From NCBI GenBank assembly GCA_964459495.1, contig CAYWNK010000186.1, positions 1-13,192 of the forward strand: a stretch of DNA of 13,192 bases, given 5' to 3'. Source of the DNA: CAYWNK01 sp964459495 (GTDB lineage: Bacteria > Planctomycetota > UBA1135 > GCA-002686595). Each line of letters starts with the position of its first letter. Position 1 is the first letter of the stretch. The notes under the pieces were generated by a model. That model worked only from the letters and a program-made list of their open reading frames with translations, was not told the origin of the DNA and ran no database searches. Below, piece after piece: positions 6,508-13,192 of this stretch. The position numbers were made by a program, and so were the translations under genes.

Positions 6508-6636
6508 AGGTCGAGCAGATTAGGACCCCAGGGGCCTCCCTGGAGCCCCTTTCACCCCACAGTTACGGATTTACTCCCGCGGGAGGATCCGCCCAGGGAG
6601 GGGGAGCAGGCCTAGGGCCCTGGGCGGGCGGGCCGA
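6508..6636 (-). promoter_or_regulatory. Leader of the ABC operon with a cluster of dyads
   Basis: These 129 bases separate the sigma-fusion gene from the ABC operon, so a promoter is expected here. Visible are CCAGGG-GCCT-CCCTGG (6528-6543) and a 12-base perfect palindrome CTCCCGCGGGAG (6574-6585). I cannot point to a convincing -35/-10 pair or to a Zur-like operator. Confidence 0.35.
6589..6627 (-). terminator. 10-bp inverted repeat just past the sigma-fusion stop
   Basis: CCGCCCAGGG (6589-6598) and CCCTGGGCGG (6618-6627) are perfectly complementary, separated by 19 bases, starting 9 bases beyond the stop of the sigma-fusion gene. No T-tract follows, so it is either a GC-only terminator-like hairpin or a 3'-end protecting structure. 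Confidence 0.45.
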
Positions 6637-9600
6637 TTACTCGTCGAGGAGACCCAGCTGCACTTGGCCAGCCGTCTCCTGATTCACCTGCAGGACCATC
6701 GCTTCCCCGATGGCCTCCCAGGATCCCAGGACGGGATCCGGAACGGAGCGCTCGAGCACAACGACCCATTGGCCAGGGGCTAGGACCAGGTCCGTCGAGC
6801 CGCTGAGGCCCGCGGCCCCGTTGACCGAGTGGATCACCGGGCTGCGCTCGACCACCAGCGCCGCCGGGGCTTCCGCAGGAGTGATCTCGGTCTCCGTGGG
6901 AACCGGCAGCCCATCGGGAAGCTCAGCGGAAGGCTGCTCTGCCTCGCCAACCTCGCCCGGATCGCTGGACTCTTCGTTCTCGGGCGCCGGCGATCCCTCA
7001 TCCTCGGAACCCGTCAGGGCCTGCTGCTCGAGCGCCTGCGAAGCCTCGCCCTGGTCCTGGCCGGCCGCTTCCTCAGGCTCCGCGGGGACGGGCTGGGCCA
7101 CGATGCGGTACTCGGCCTCATCATCACCCTCCGGCAAAGTCCAGTTCACGGCTAGCTCGCCCTGGACGGGAACCGTGAAGACAAGACGCCCGTCGGCGGG
7201 GTTGACCGTCTGCTCGTAGATCAGACCACCCAGGTGCAGCTCGACCACCTGATCGAGCGCGCTGAGGTCTTCGAGCACCTGCTCAGAGCCGAGCAGGGGC
7301 AAGCCCGTCACGCGCACGCTGGGGTTCACGGACGCGTGAATGGAACCGCCCGTGACGGGTTGACCAAGCACGTCGAGCACCTGAACCTCGACATCGTGGC
7401 CAGGGTCGAGAATGAAGGTGGCGGACTGACCAGGCAGGGGCAGCACGTAGTCCGTCTCTACCAGAGTGGTGAAGCCGCGCATGCTCACCCGTACCTTCAC
7501 CCGGTCCGCGCCGAGCTGGTCGAAGCGGGCGATACCGTCGTCCTGGGTCTGGCTCTCGTGGGACTCCTCTGCTGCGATCTCGACCAGCGCGCCGACCAGG
7601 GTTTGGCCTGCGGAGTCCTTGACCACCGCATCGAAGGTCCTCAAGGGCTCAACCACCGTCAGGTCCAGGGAGCGCATCTCGCCGGAGAGCAACGACATCA
7701 CATCCGTCGTCCCAACCAGCCTGCCAAGGTTGTCGAACACCTTCACCTGCATGGGAACGCTCGAGGCTACCCCGGAGAGCTCCAGATCGCCGTCTTCGCT
7801 CAGGAAGAAGCGGCCTAGCTCTTCACCCGGCTGCACCTCGCCGGTGCGGCCAGCCATCGTGACCTGGTCGAGCTTGCTCGGACCGTAGGGATCGCCCTCA
7901 GCGAACAGTCGGTTGGCCGCATGGACCTCGACCAGCAGGCCGGGCAGCGGAGCCCCATCGCTGTCCACCACACGGATGGTCAGCTCCGAAGCCGGCTCCA
8001 GATAGGCCTCGGCTGTGCCCATGCCGGTGTTGTTCCAGGAGAGGTAGCCGGGTGCATCGACCACGATCACTTGCTCCCCTTCCGGGGAAAGCTCCAGCTG
8101 GCCCCGGCCGTCGCCGCCGGTCGGGCTGCTGACAACCTGCGTGCCGACCTGCGTGGCGACCGCACCACGGATCGGTGTCCCCGCCATGTCCATCGCGATG
8201 AACTCCTGGCGAAGGCCCTGCACCAGGTAGATCGTCCCCAGGTCCAGGTTGCCGGTATCCGCCATCCCTGCGAGCTCTTCGACCGCCAGCTCTAGGCTGC
8301 CGAGGCCGCCCTCAACCGTGTTCTCCGCCTCGACGCGCAGACCGCCCGGGGCCCGATCGTCGAGCTGAATGCCGAAACGCCCTTCTGCGTTGGTGGTCCC
8401 GACCAAGGGCTTTTCCACGGACTCGAGCCAGACGCGAACCTCCGCTCCACCGACCGGCTCCGATCCGGCCCGGGCCACCACTCCGGTGACCAGGGGAAGG
8501 CGCTCGACCTCGATGATCAGATCGGTGCGCGGGCCCTCCACGTGCATGGCCTCGCCCTGTTCCTCACGCCGGTTTCGGCCCGCCAGGGACACCGAGGGGG
8601 GCAGACCCAATTCACCGCTCCAGTCGGCGGCCAGTCCGCGGAAATGGAAGTAGCCGTCCTGGGTCGTCGTCGTGCGAACCAGGCGCGGGGAGCCGAGCGC
8701 GCGGGCCACATCATCGGGGAATTCCTTGCCCTTCCAGATCAGGCGATCGGAGTCCAGCTTGAGCGCCAGGTCCGCCACCGGAGCTCCACCGGTGTCGACC
8801 ACCCGGCCCACCAGGCTGGCGCCCGCGGGCAAGCGCACCTCTTGCTCGACGCCGTCAAAGGTCAGATCCTCGATGTGCAGGAAGCTGGCCTCGCGTGCGA
8901 CGAACAGAGTTCCCGCCTCAGCCGATGTCGGGAACACCAGCCGGCCTTCCTCGTCGGCGGTTGCGTCAAAGGTCTGCCCGTCGGGCAGCACCAGCACGGC
9001 CGTGAGGCCTTCGGTCGGGAAGTTGCCCTCTTCGACGAGGCGCAAGCGCGCGGAACCGATCGCGGCCATCCGCCCCTGGGCCAGGGTCGGCTGGGTGATG
9101 GTCTTTCCCGCTTGCCCGCTGGACTGGGTGGGCTGAATGCCTTCGAGCAGCTCGGCGGAGCTCGCGAAGACGTCTTGATCGCGCAAGGTGTAGATGCCAG
9201 CACCGAGGGCAGCCATCACCGCGGCGGCCCCGGCCCAGGCGGCCAGGGTACTCGCTCCGACGGTTGTCGCAGCCGAGGTACCGACGATCGCTAGGTGCGT
9301 GCGCTCCATCGCCAGGAACGCCAGGCACCAGGCGCTGCGGGACGAGTAGTCCTCGTCGAGGCGTTCGCGGAGCTCGTCCAGGCCGCGCTTCAGTCGCCAG
9401 CGCACGGTGCCGGAGGGGACCCCCTGGCGGCGCGCGATGTCGGCCGAAGACATGCCCTCGAAGTAGCGCAGCATGACCGTAGTCCGATAGGGCTCGGACA
9501 GATCCATCACCACGGCGCCAAGGCGGCGCTGGGTGTCGATGTTTTCGACCAGCTCGGAAGTGGAGGGCAGCGCGTCTTCGCGGGCAGCCGCGGTCTGGCG

Positions 9601-9864
9601 GCGGGCGCGGCGACCCTCGCCCCGGGCTCGCATGCGGGCCAGGCGGCGCACGACTCCAGCGAGCCACGGACGCACAGGGCGAGCCGGATCCGGCGGGCTC
9701 TTCATCGCCGCCAGCCAGGTCTCCTGCACCAGATCGTCAGCCGTGGCAGCATCGCCAACGAGTTTGCGAGCCAGGGCTCGCAGCCAATCGGAGTGGTCGA
9801 GGAGTCGTTCCAGCTCCGGATCAAGTGCGCTAGCGTCCATATCTAAGGGGATTGGCCGGTGCAT
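6637..9864 (-). CDS. Transmembrane ECF-like sigma factor fused to carboxypeptidase-regulatory-like domains
   Basis: A 1075-residue protein. Residues 22-85 resemble sigma region 2 (TADDLVQETWLAAMK). Residues 113-170 are sigma region 4 with a helix-turn-helix (MSSADIARRQGVPSGTVRWRLKRG). Residues 191-226 are hydrophobic, with a membrane helix near 206-226. The remaining roughly 850 residues form repeated beta-rich units of carboxypeptidase-regulatory type, each with a G-x-V-x-D-x-x-G-x-P-V start and later a DGYFHFRGL-like strand; clear ones begin near 351, 459, 743 and 825. Residues 926-1000 are an acidic Glu/Pro/Ala-rich spacer before a final beta segment. I infer a cytoplasmic sigma head and an outside sensor or anchor in one chain. 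No separate anti-sigma gene is adjacent. The start could instead be the ATG at 9840; neither has a clear ribosome site. Confidence 0.88.
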   Translation of the reverse strand: MHRPIPLDMDASALDPELERLLDHSDWLRALARKLVGDAATADDLVQETWLAAMKSPPDPARPVRPWLAGVVRRLARMRARGEGRRARRQTAAAREDALPSTSELVENIDTQRRLGAVVMDLSEPYRTTVMLRYFEGMSSADIARRQGVPSGTVRWRLKRGLDELRERLDEDYSSRSAWCLAFLAMERTHLAIVGTSAATTVGASTLAAWAGAAAVMAALGAGIYTLRDQDVFASSAELLEGIQPTQSSGQAGKTITQPTLAQGRMAAIGSARLRLVEEGNFPTEGLTAVLVLPDGQTFDATADEEGRLVFPTSAEAGTLFVAREASFLHIEDLTFDGVEQEVRLPAGASLVGRVVDTGGAPVADLALKLDSDRLIWKGKEFPDDVARALGSPRLVRTTTTQDGYFHFRGLAADWSGELGLPPSVSLAGRNRREEQGEAMHVEGPRTDLIIEVERLPLVTGVVARAGSEPVGGAEVRVWLESVEKPLVGTTNAEGRFGIQLDDRAPGGLRVEAENTVEGGLGSLELAVEELAGMADTGNLDLGTIYLVQGLRQEFIAMDMAGTPIRGAVATQVGTQVVSSPTGGDGRGQLELSPEGEQVIVVDAPGYLSWNNTGMGTAEAYLEPASELTIRVVDSDGAPLPGLLVEVHAANRLFAEGDPYGPSKLDQVTMAGRTGEVQPGEELGRFFLSEDGDLELSGVASSVPMQVKVFDNLGRLVGTTDVMSLLSGEMRSLDLTVVEPLRTFDAVVKDSAGQTLVGALVEIAAEESHESQTQDDGIARFDQLGADRVKVRVSMRGFTTLVETDYVLPLPGQSATFILDPGHDVEVQVLDVLGQPVTGGSIHASVNPSVRVTGLPLLGSEQVLEDLSALDQVVELHLGGLIYEQTVNPADGRLVFTVPVQGELAVNWTLPEGDDEAEYRIVAQPVPAEPEEAAGQDQGEASQALEQQALTGSEDEGSPAPENEESSDPGEVGEAEQPSAELPDGLPVPTETEITPAEAPAALVVERSPVIHSVNGAAGLSGSTDLVLAPGQWVVVLERSVPDPVLGSWEAIGEAMVLQVNQETAGQVQLGLLDE

Positions 9865-9896
9865 GGCTGGACGTTTGGCGAACTCGGAAGAAACAA

Positions 9897-9911
9897 CTGG
9901 AACAGTCCCAG
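9897..9911. promoter_or_regulatory. Imperfect dyad upstream of the sigma-fusion gene
   Basis: CTGGAACAGTCCCAG is a 15-base dyad with one mismatched pair, 32 bases before the ATG at 9864. Its position would suit an operator, but there is no independent support. The rest of the 153-base gap (9865-10017) holds no gene and no clear terminator; a GGCGGC/GCCGCC pair (9970-10000) could form a weak hairpin past the AIM24 operon. Confidence 0.25.
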
Positions 9912-10017
9912 AACCCGGGCCCTTGGCTCCAGGCGTACCGGGACACTAGGGAGAGTACCTAGTTTTGGTGGCGGCGGTGCTTCCTCGCCGAAATGCCGCC
10001 CCCAGGCCTTCCAACCC

Positions 10018-10689
10018 TCAGTTGTTGTCGTTCTGCACCCTGCGGAAGGGGTGCACCCAGTTGGCCAGGCTCCGCGGACTGCGGGACTGCACCCAGACCT
10101 TGCCCCGGCCGGAGAATCGCAGCAGGAACTGGTCGCTGAAGAGGAACGAGCGCACTTTTCGAATTCGCTCCAGCTTGTAGGTGAGCGACGGCTCCCAGGC
10201 CACCGCATAGCCGTTGTCGACCACGTATTCGCCGTCGACCTCGACCTGGGTCATGTCCCCATATGAGCCGAAAAACAGGGGGCCCGTCCCGCTGCAGCGC
10301 AGCACGAAGAGTCCCTGCTTCAACAGGCCTGAAAGCCCCTCGAAGCGAGGGTCAATGCGCACATCGTCATCCGCAGCGATGAACGCCCCGCGCTCCAGGA
10401 TCAGCTCGCCCCCGTTCATGTGGTAGGCGGCCACCTCTCCGGCGGCTCCCGCACACAGGGCGATCTTCCGCTGGCCCCCGCGCGCGATGTAGGTGTTCTG
10501 GAAGAAGCTCTCGCCCGCGAGGAACTTGCGCTTGAGACCTGTCATGAGCCCGCCGCGCGTAGTCGTTCGGGTCTCGATGTCGGGGTCCATCCAGGCCATC
10601 GCACCCGCCTCCGCGGTGATCGACTCCTCGTTCTCGAGGGTGATCTCGACCATCGCATAGCTGGGCTGGCAAAGCAGCGAATACTCCAT
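10018..10689 (-). CDS. AIM24 family protein, third of three tandem paralogues
   Basis: 223 residues from the ATG at 10689, which overlaps the preceding stop by one base (TGATG) and is preceded by GGAGAGG. A longer version from 10761 would lie inside the neighbour and add an unconserved Pro-rich start, so I reject it. AIM24 (TIGR00266/PF01987) is a beta-rich family named from a yeast mitochondrial protein; its bacterial role is unknown. Family marks are ESITAEAGAMAWM near residue 20, GLKRKFLAGESFFQNTY, DDDVRIDPRFEG, FFGSYGDM, and the ending LLRFSGRGKVWVQSRS. It is the most divergent of the three: the SGEGLVM stretch shared by the other two reads SDQFLLR here. No signal peptide or membrane helix is seen. 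It is last in the LOG-AIM24 operon. Confidence 0.9.
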   Translation of the reverse strand: MEYSLLCQPSYAMVEITLENEESITAEAGAMAWMDPDIETRTTTRGGLMTGLKRKFLAGESFFQNTYIARGGQRKIALCAGAAGEVAAYHMNGGELILERGAFIAADDDVRIDPRFEGLSGLLKQGLFVLRCSGTGPLFFGSYGDMTQVEVDGEYVVDNGYAVAWEPSLTYKLERIRKVRSFLFSDQFLLRFSGRGKVWVQSRSPRSLANWVHPFRRVQNDNN

Positions 10690-11381
10690 CAGCCTCTCCG
10701 GGGGGGCAGGCGGCGTCCCAGGCGGGCGCCGAATTCCTTGGGGTTGTGGGACTGCACCCAAATGCGGCCGCGCCCCTCGAAGTGCATGACCAACCCCTCG
10801 CCAGAGAGGAAGGACTTGATCCAGCCCGCATTCGTCTTGGTGACCCGATAGGCCAGGGTCTCCTCGAACGCCACGAGGTGACCGCTGTCGACCACCAGTT
10901 CACCGTCTACGTCGATCGCGGTTATGCGCCCAAACGCGTTCACCAGCAGGCTGCCGTAGCCGCGCGCTTGGATAAAGAAAAGAGACTCGCCGCCGAGCAA
11001 GCCGCGCCCGAGGCCCTGGTAGGCCAGGTCCAGATGGACGTCGGTGTCGGAAGCTAGGTAGCTGCCACCTGCGCAGACGACGCTCTGCTGACCATCCAGG
11101 GAAATCTCGAACACCTCCCCCTGCAGCGTCGGAGCCAACCCCACCTCGCCGGGCTGGCCGTCCCGCAGCGTGTAGGTCGAGTAGAAAAAGTTCTCGCCGC
11201 TGATCAGACGCTTGAGGCCGCCGAGGACGCCGCCCTTGCCGCGGCTCTTCGTCGTCACGTCAATGTCGACGTTCGCCGAGGCGCGGAACATGGCGCCCGA
11301 CTCGGACACAAATGACTCGCCCGCTTCCAGGCGCACCAACGCCGAGCCGAAGGCCCCTGGGTTTTTGATCTCGATGTGCAT
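10689..11381 (-). CDS. AIM24 family protein, second of three tandem paralogues
   Basis: 230 residues from the ATG at 11381, 4 bases after the stop of the first paralogue. Conserved marks are ESFVSESGAMFRAS near residue 22, GLKRLISGENFFYSTYT, the ISLDGQQSVVCAGGSYLA segment, VVDSGHLVAFE, and the ending SGEGLVMHFEGRGRIWVQSH. The C-terminus carries a basic tail (GARLGRRLPPRRG) where the first paralogue has a hydrophobic ending. No export signal is seen. It has no visible ribosome site, so coupled translation from the gene before is likely. The function is unknown; side-by-side paralogues suggest a hetero-oligomer, which is inference. Confidence 0.9.
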   Translation of the reverse strand: MHIEIKNPGAFGSALVRLEAGESFVSESGAMFRASANVDIDVTTKSRGKGGVLGGLKRLISGENFFYSTYTLRDGQPGEVGLAPTLQGEVFEISLDGQQSVVCAGGSYLASDTDVHLDLAYQGLGRGLLGGESLFFIQARGYGSLLVNAFGRITAIDVDGELVVDSGHLVAFEETLAYRVTKTNAGWIKSFLSGEGLVMHFEGRGRIWVQSHNPKEFGARLGRRLPPRRG

Positions 11382-11385
11382 GCGC

Positions 11386-12048
11386 TCAGCCCGTTAGGAA
11401 AGGGGTGATCCAGCCGGCGGTGTGGCCCAGAGTGCGGGTCTGCAGCCAGATCTTGCCGCGGCCCTCGAAGCGCATCACCAGTCCCTCGCCGCTGAACAGG
11501 GTCTGCTTGATCCCACCCATGCCGCCGATCTTGAAGTCGAGGGTCGGCTCCCAGGCCACCAGATGCCCCGTGTCCACGTTCAGCGCGCCATCGAGCTCCC
11601 GCTCGATCACCGCGCCATAGGCGTTGAAGAACAGATCCCCTTGGCCGATCGCGTCCAGGAAGAAAGCTCCCTCGCCACTGAACAGCCCCTTGAGGCTGCC
11701 GAAACGGGTTTTGAGGGAGACCCCCGTCGTGCAGGCCAGGAAGGCACCGGCCGTCAACCGCAGCGGAACGCCCTCGAGCGGGTAGTGCACCACAGTCCCG
11801 GCCAGGCCAGGGGAAATGGCGACTTCCCCGCCACCGCCCGAACCGCCGTACTCACCGACGAAGAACGACTCCCCGCCCACCAGCTTGCGCGCGAGCGCGC
11901 CAAGCTTGGAGCCGATCACCCGCGTGCTCATCGGCAGACCCGGGGTCATGCGCGACATCGATCCGCTCTCGACCAGAATCTTGTCGTCCGGATCGAGCTG
12001 GAAGACCACTTCACCGTAGTCAGGATTGCCGCGAATGTCGTACTGCAC
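11386..12048 (-). CDS. AIM24 family protein, first of three tandem paralogues
   Basis: 220 residues from a GTG at 12048, 14 bases after the LOG gene stop; no clear Shine-Dalgarno sequence precedes it. Conserved marks are DKILVESGSMSRMTPG near residue 22, ARKLVGGESFFVGEY, a Gly-rich turn (GGSGGGGEVAIS), TAGAFLACTTGV, FFNAYGAV, VDTGHLVAWEPTLDF, and the ending SGEGLVMRFEGRGKIWLQT. It is the most canonical member of the trio and resembles typical TIGR00266 proteins in length and motif order. No signal peptide or membrane segment is seen, so it is probably cytoplasmic. The bacterial role is unknown. Confidence 0.91.
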   Translation of the reverse strand: MQYDIRGNPDYGEVVFQLDPDDKILVESGSMSRMTPGLPMSTRVIGSKLGALARKLVGGESFFVGEYGGSGGGGEVAISPGLAGTVVHYPLEGVPLRLTAGAFLACTTGVSLKTRFGSLKGLFSGEGAFFLDAIGQGDLFFNAYGAVIERELDGALNVDTGHLVAWEPTLDFKIGGMGGIKQTLFSGEGLVMRFEGRGKIWLQTRTLGHTAGWITPFLTG

Positions 12049-12062
12049 GGATCGCTGGCGGG

Positions 12063-12878
12063 CTACAGGCTCGGACCGGGGTCTTCGACCGCGTGGGCCG
12101 AGAGCTCGCTGACCAGGTAGTCGAACGCCTCGTCTACCGAGTCGGTCTTGAGGAACAGGTCGGGATCGGTGGCGCTGATGGTGCCGAAGCGCACCATCGG
12201 CTCAAAGTCGATCACAGCGTCCCAGTACTCCTTCCCAAACAGAACGATGGGCAGCTTCTTCTTGATCTTGCCGGTCTGCACAAGCGTGACCGTCTCCATG
12301 AACTCGTCCAGGGTCCCGAATCCACCCGGCATCACCACGATCGCCTTGGCCAGGTAGTTGAACCAGAACTTGCGCATGAAGAAGTAGTGAAACTCGAACG
12401 ACAACCGGCGGGTGATGTAGGGGTTGTCGTTCTGCTCGAAGGGCAGCGAGATGTTGAGTCCCACATTCTCTCCGCGCGCTTCACTGGCCCCGCGGTTGGC
12501 GGCCTCCATGATCCCTGGACCTCCGCCCGAGCAGATCACAAAGCGCCGATCCGAGCCCTCGAGGCCCTTGGACCATTCTGTCAGGCGGTGGGACAGCTGA
12601 CGTGTCGCCTCGTAGTAGCGGGACATGTGCAGGTTCATTTCGGCCCGCTCCAGATCCCCGCCGACCTCCTTGGCGGTGGCGAGCTCCGCCTCGGCCTGCT
12701 CTTTCGAGCGCGTCCGGGCCGAGCCAAAGACCACGATGGTGTCTTTGACGTCGAGCGCCTCGAAGCGCGTCTCGGGCTCCATGTACTCAGCCATGATGCG
12801 CAGCAGTCGCGCCTCCCGACTGGCAAGAAATTCTTCGTTTCGATAGGCCTTGACGGCGGAATAGCGGCTTGTGCTCAT
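12063..12878 (-). CDS. LOG family (TIGR00730-like) Rossmann nucleotide-binding protein
   Basis: 271 residues from the ATG at 12878, chosen because family members begin close to KAYRNEEFLASREARLL. An in-frame ATG at 12938 would add 20 unconserved residues. LOG proteins cleave the N-glycosidic bond of nucleoside 5'-monophosphates; older entries call them lysine decarboxylases. The two diagnostic motifs are GGGPGIMEAANRGA (118-131) and PGGFGTLDEF (184-193), with Arg169/Lys170 between them. This is the longer LOG type, with an N-terminal extension before VVFGSAR and a helical insert (about 60-105). It leads an operon with three AIM24 genes. Substrate is unproven; nucleotide salvage or turnover is the conservative reading. 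Confidence 0.92.
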   Translation of the reverse strand: MSTSRYSAVKAYRNEEFLASREARLLRIMAEYMEPETRFEALDVKDTIVVFGSARTRSKEQAEAELATAKEVGGDLERAEMNLHMSRYYEATRQLSHRLTEWSKGLEGSDRRFVICSGGGPGIMEAANRGASEARGENVGLNISLPFEQNDNPYITRRLSFEFHYFFMRKFWFNYLAKAIVVMPGGFGTLDEFMETVTLVQTGKIKKKLPIVLFGKEYWDAVIDFEPMVRFGTISATDPDLFLKTDSVDEAFDYLVSELSAHAVEDPGPSL

Positions 12879-13192
12879 GGGATGCCCATGGAAACCGCCT
12901 GGGAGCGTTGAAGCCAGCGCGCAGGCCGAAGATTCCATCCCGCGCGCTCTCCGCTCCGGGAATGGACCTGAGCGAACTGCTGGCCGGGGTGGCGATTCGA
13001 AGCCCGAATCCTCTCCGGAACAGCGGTCTGGACAGGTCGCCAGGCTAGGATCTGGGAACCAAAGCCAACGACATCGGCCCCGGCGGCCAGATCCTAGAGC
13101 CTTTCCCCCCTGCGCCCGCCCGAGCCGGCCCCTCCTCTCCGGCCGCCAAATTGCCCGCCACCACCCAGCCCAACGTAACCCTGCGGCTTGTG
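12879..13192. other. Upstream region of the LOG-AIM24 operon, no supported gene
   Basis: The final 314 bases contain no convincing coding region on either strand. The minus-strand promoter of the LOG operon is expected here, but I cannot identify a clear -35/-10 pair. Two dyads stand out: a short one, GATTCG/CGAATC (12994-13010), and a long one (13042-13102) described separately. Confidence 0.6.
13042..13102. repeat. Long inverted repeat upstream of the LOG gene
   Basis: CTAGGATCTGG (13045-13055) and CCAGATCCTAG (13087-13097) are perfectly complementary over 11 bases, with a 31-base spacer. Allowing a 2-base bulge (13098-13099), three further outer pairs form (13042-13044 with 13100-13102). 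It could be a terminator hairpin for a gene beyond the window, a bipartite operator, or an RNA element; no T-tract follows on either strand. Confidence 0.5.

Noticed and set aside
5788..6615. 275-residue plus-strand open frame opposite the ABC ATPase
   Set aside because: It is antisense to a gene with all ABC motifs and has no recognisable features.
6508..6636. Zur-type operator before the ABC operon
   Set aside because: I looked for an AT-rich dyad like known Zur boxes and found only GC-rich palindromes.
9946..9966. Plus-strand terminator (CTAGG/CCTAG hairpin followed by four T)
   Set aside because: The stem is only 5 bp and there is no plus-strand gene upstream for it to end.
12093..12911. 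272-residue plus-strand open frame opposite the LOG gene
   Set aside because: It is a shadow of a gene with both LOG motifs.

Overview
The window is GC-rich bacterial DNA, densely coding. It carries a sulfatase with a formylglycine motif, a sigma factor fused to a membrane anchor and a long carboxypeptidase-regulatory-like region, and a DUF3299 lipoprotein. This mix fits a high-GC member of the Planctomycetota; that is an inference from gene content, with no rRNA or marker gene to confirm it. A run of exactly 100 N inside a tandem repeat shows the sequence is a draft scaffold.

Layout. At the left edge, two plus-strand genes lie 13 bases apart: the 3' part of a membrane-tethered coiled-coil/trypsin-like protease (its true start is outside the window) and a secreted sulfatase (1384-2760). 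Everything from about 3127 to 12878 is on the minus strand and converges on them. Read in transcription order, the minus strand has three blocks. (1) A LOG-family Rossmann nucleotide-binding protein (12878-12063) is followed by three tandem AIM24-family paralogues (12048-10018), with gaps of 14 and 4 bases and then a 1-base overlap. (2) A stand-alone 1075-residue sigma factor/transmembrane/carboxypeptidase-regulatory-like fusion occupies 9864-6637. (3) A four-gene operon (6507-3127) encodes an ABC ATPase, a MacB/FtsX-type permease, a histidine-rich lipoprotein and a DUF3299 lipoprotein. Its first three genes overlap by 4 bases (ATGA) and the fourth starts 4 bases after the third.

Block 3 has the same parts as the zinc-responsive PA4063-PA4066 operon of Pseudomonas and the Zrg locus of Vibrio, as I recall them. 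It is therefore a candidate zinc- or metal-linked ABC system in this lineage. The DUF3299 gene contains a 15-bp tandem repeat (GASSA pentapeptides) that is interrupted by the assembly gap. The two halves appear in different frames only because 100 N is not a multiple of three.

Between the DUF3299 stop codon and a strong minus-strand intrinsic terminator (2888-2926) lies an unusual series of consecutive stem-loops (2935-3124). This may be a structured 3' UTR or a small RNA. Other inverted repeats lie downstream of the sigma-fusion gene and upstream of the LOG gene. I saw no tRNA, rRNA, CRISPR array or insertion sequence.
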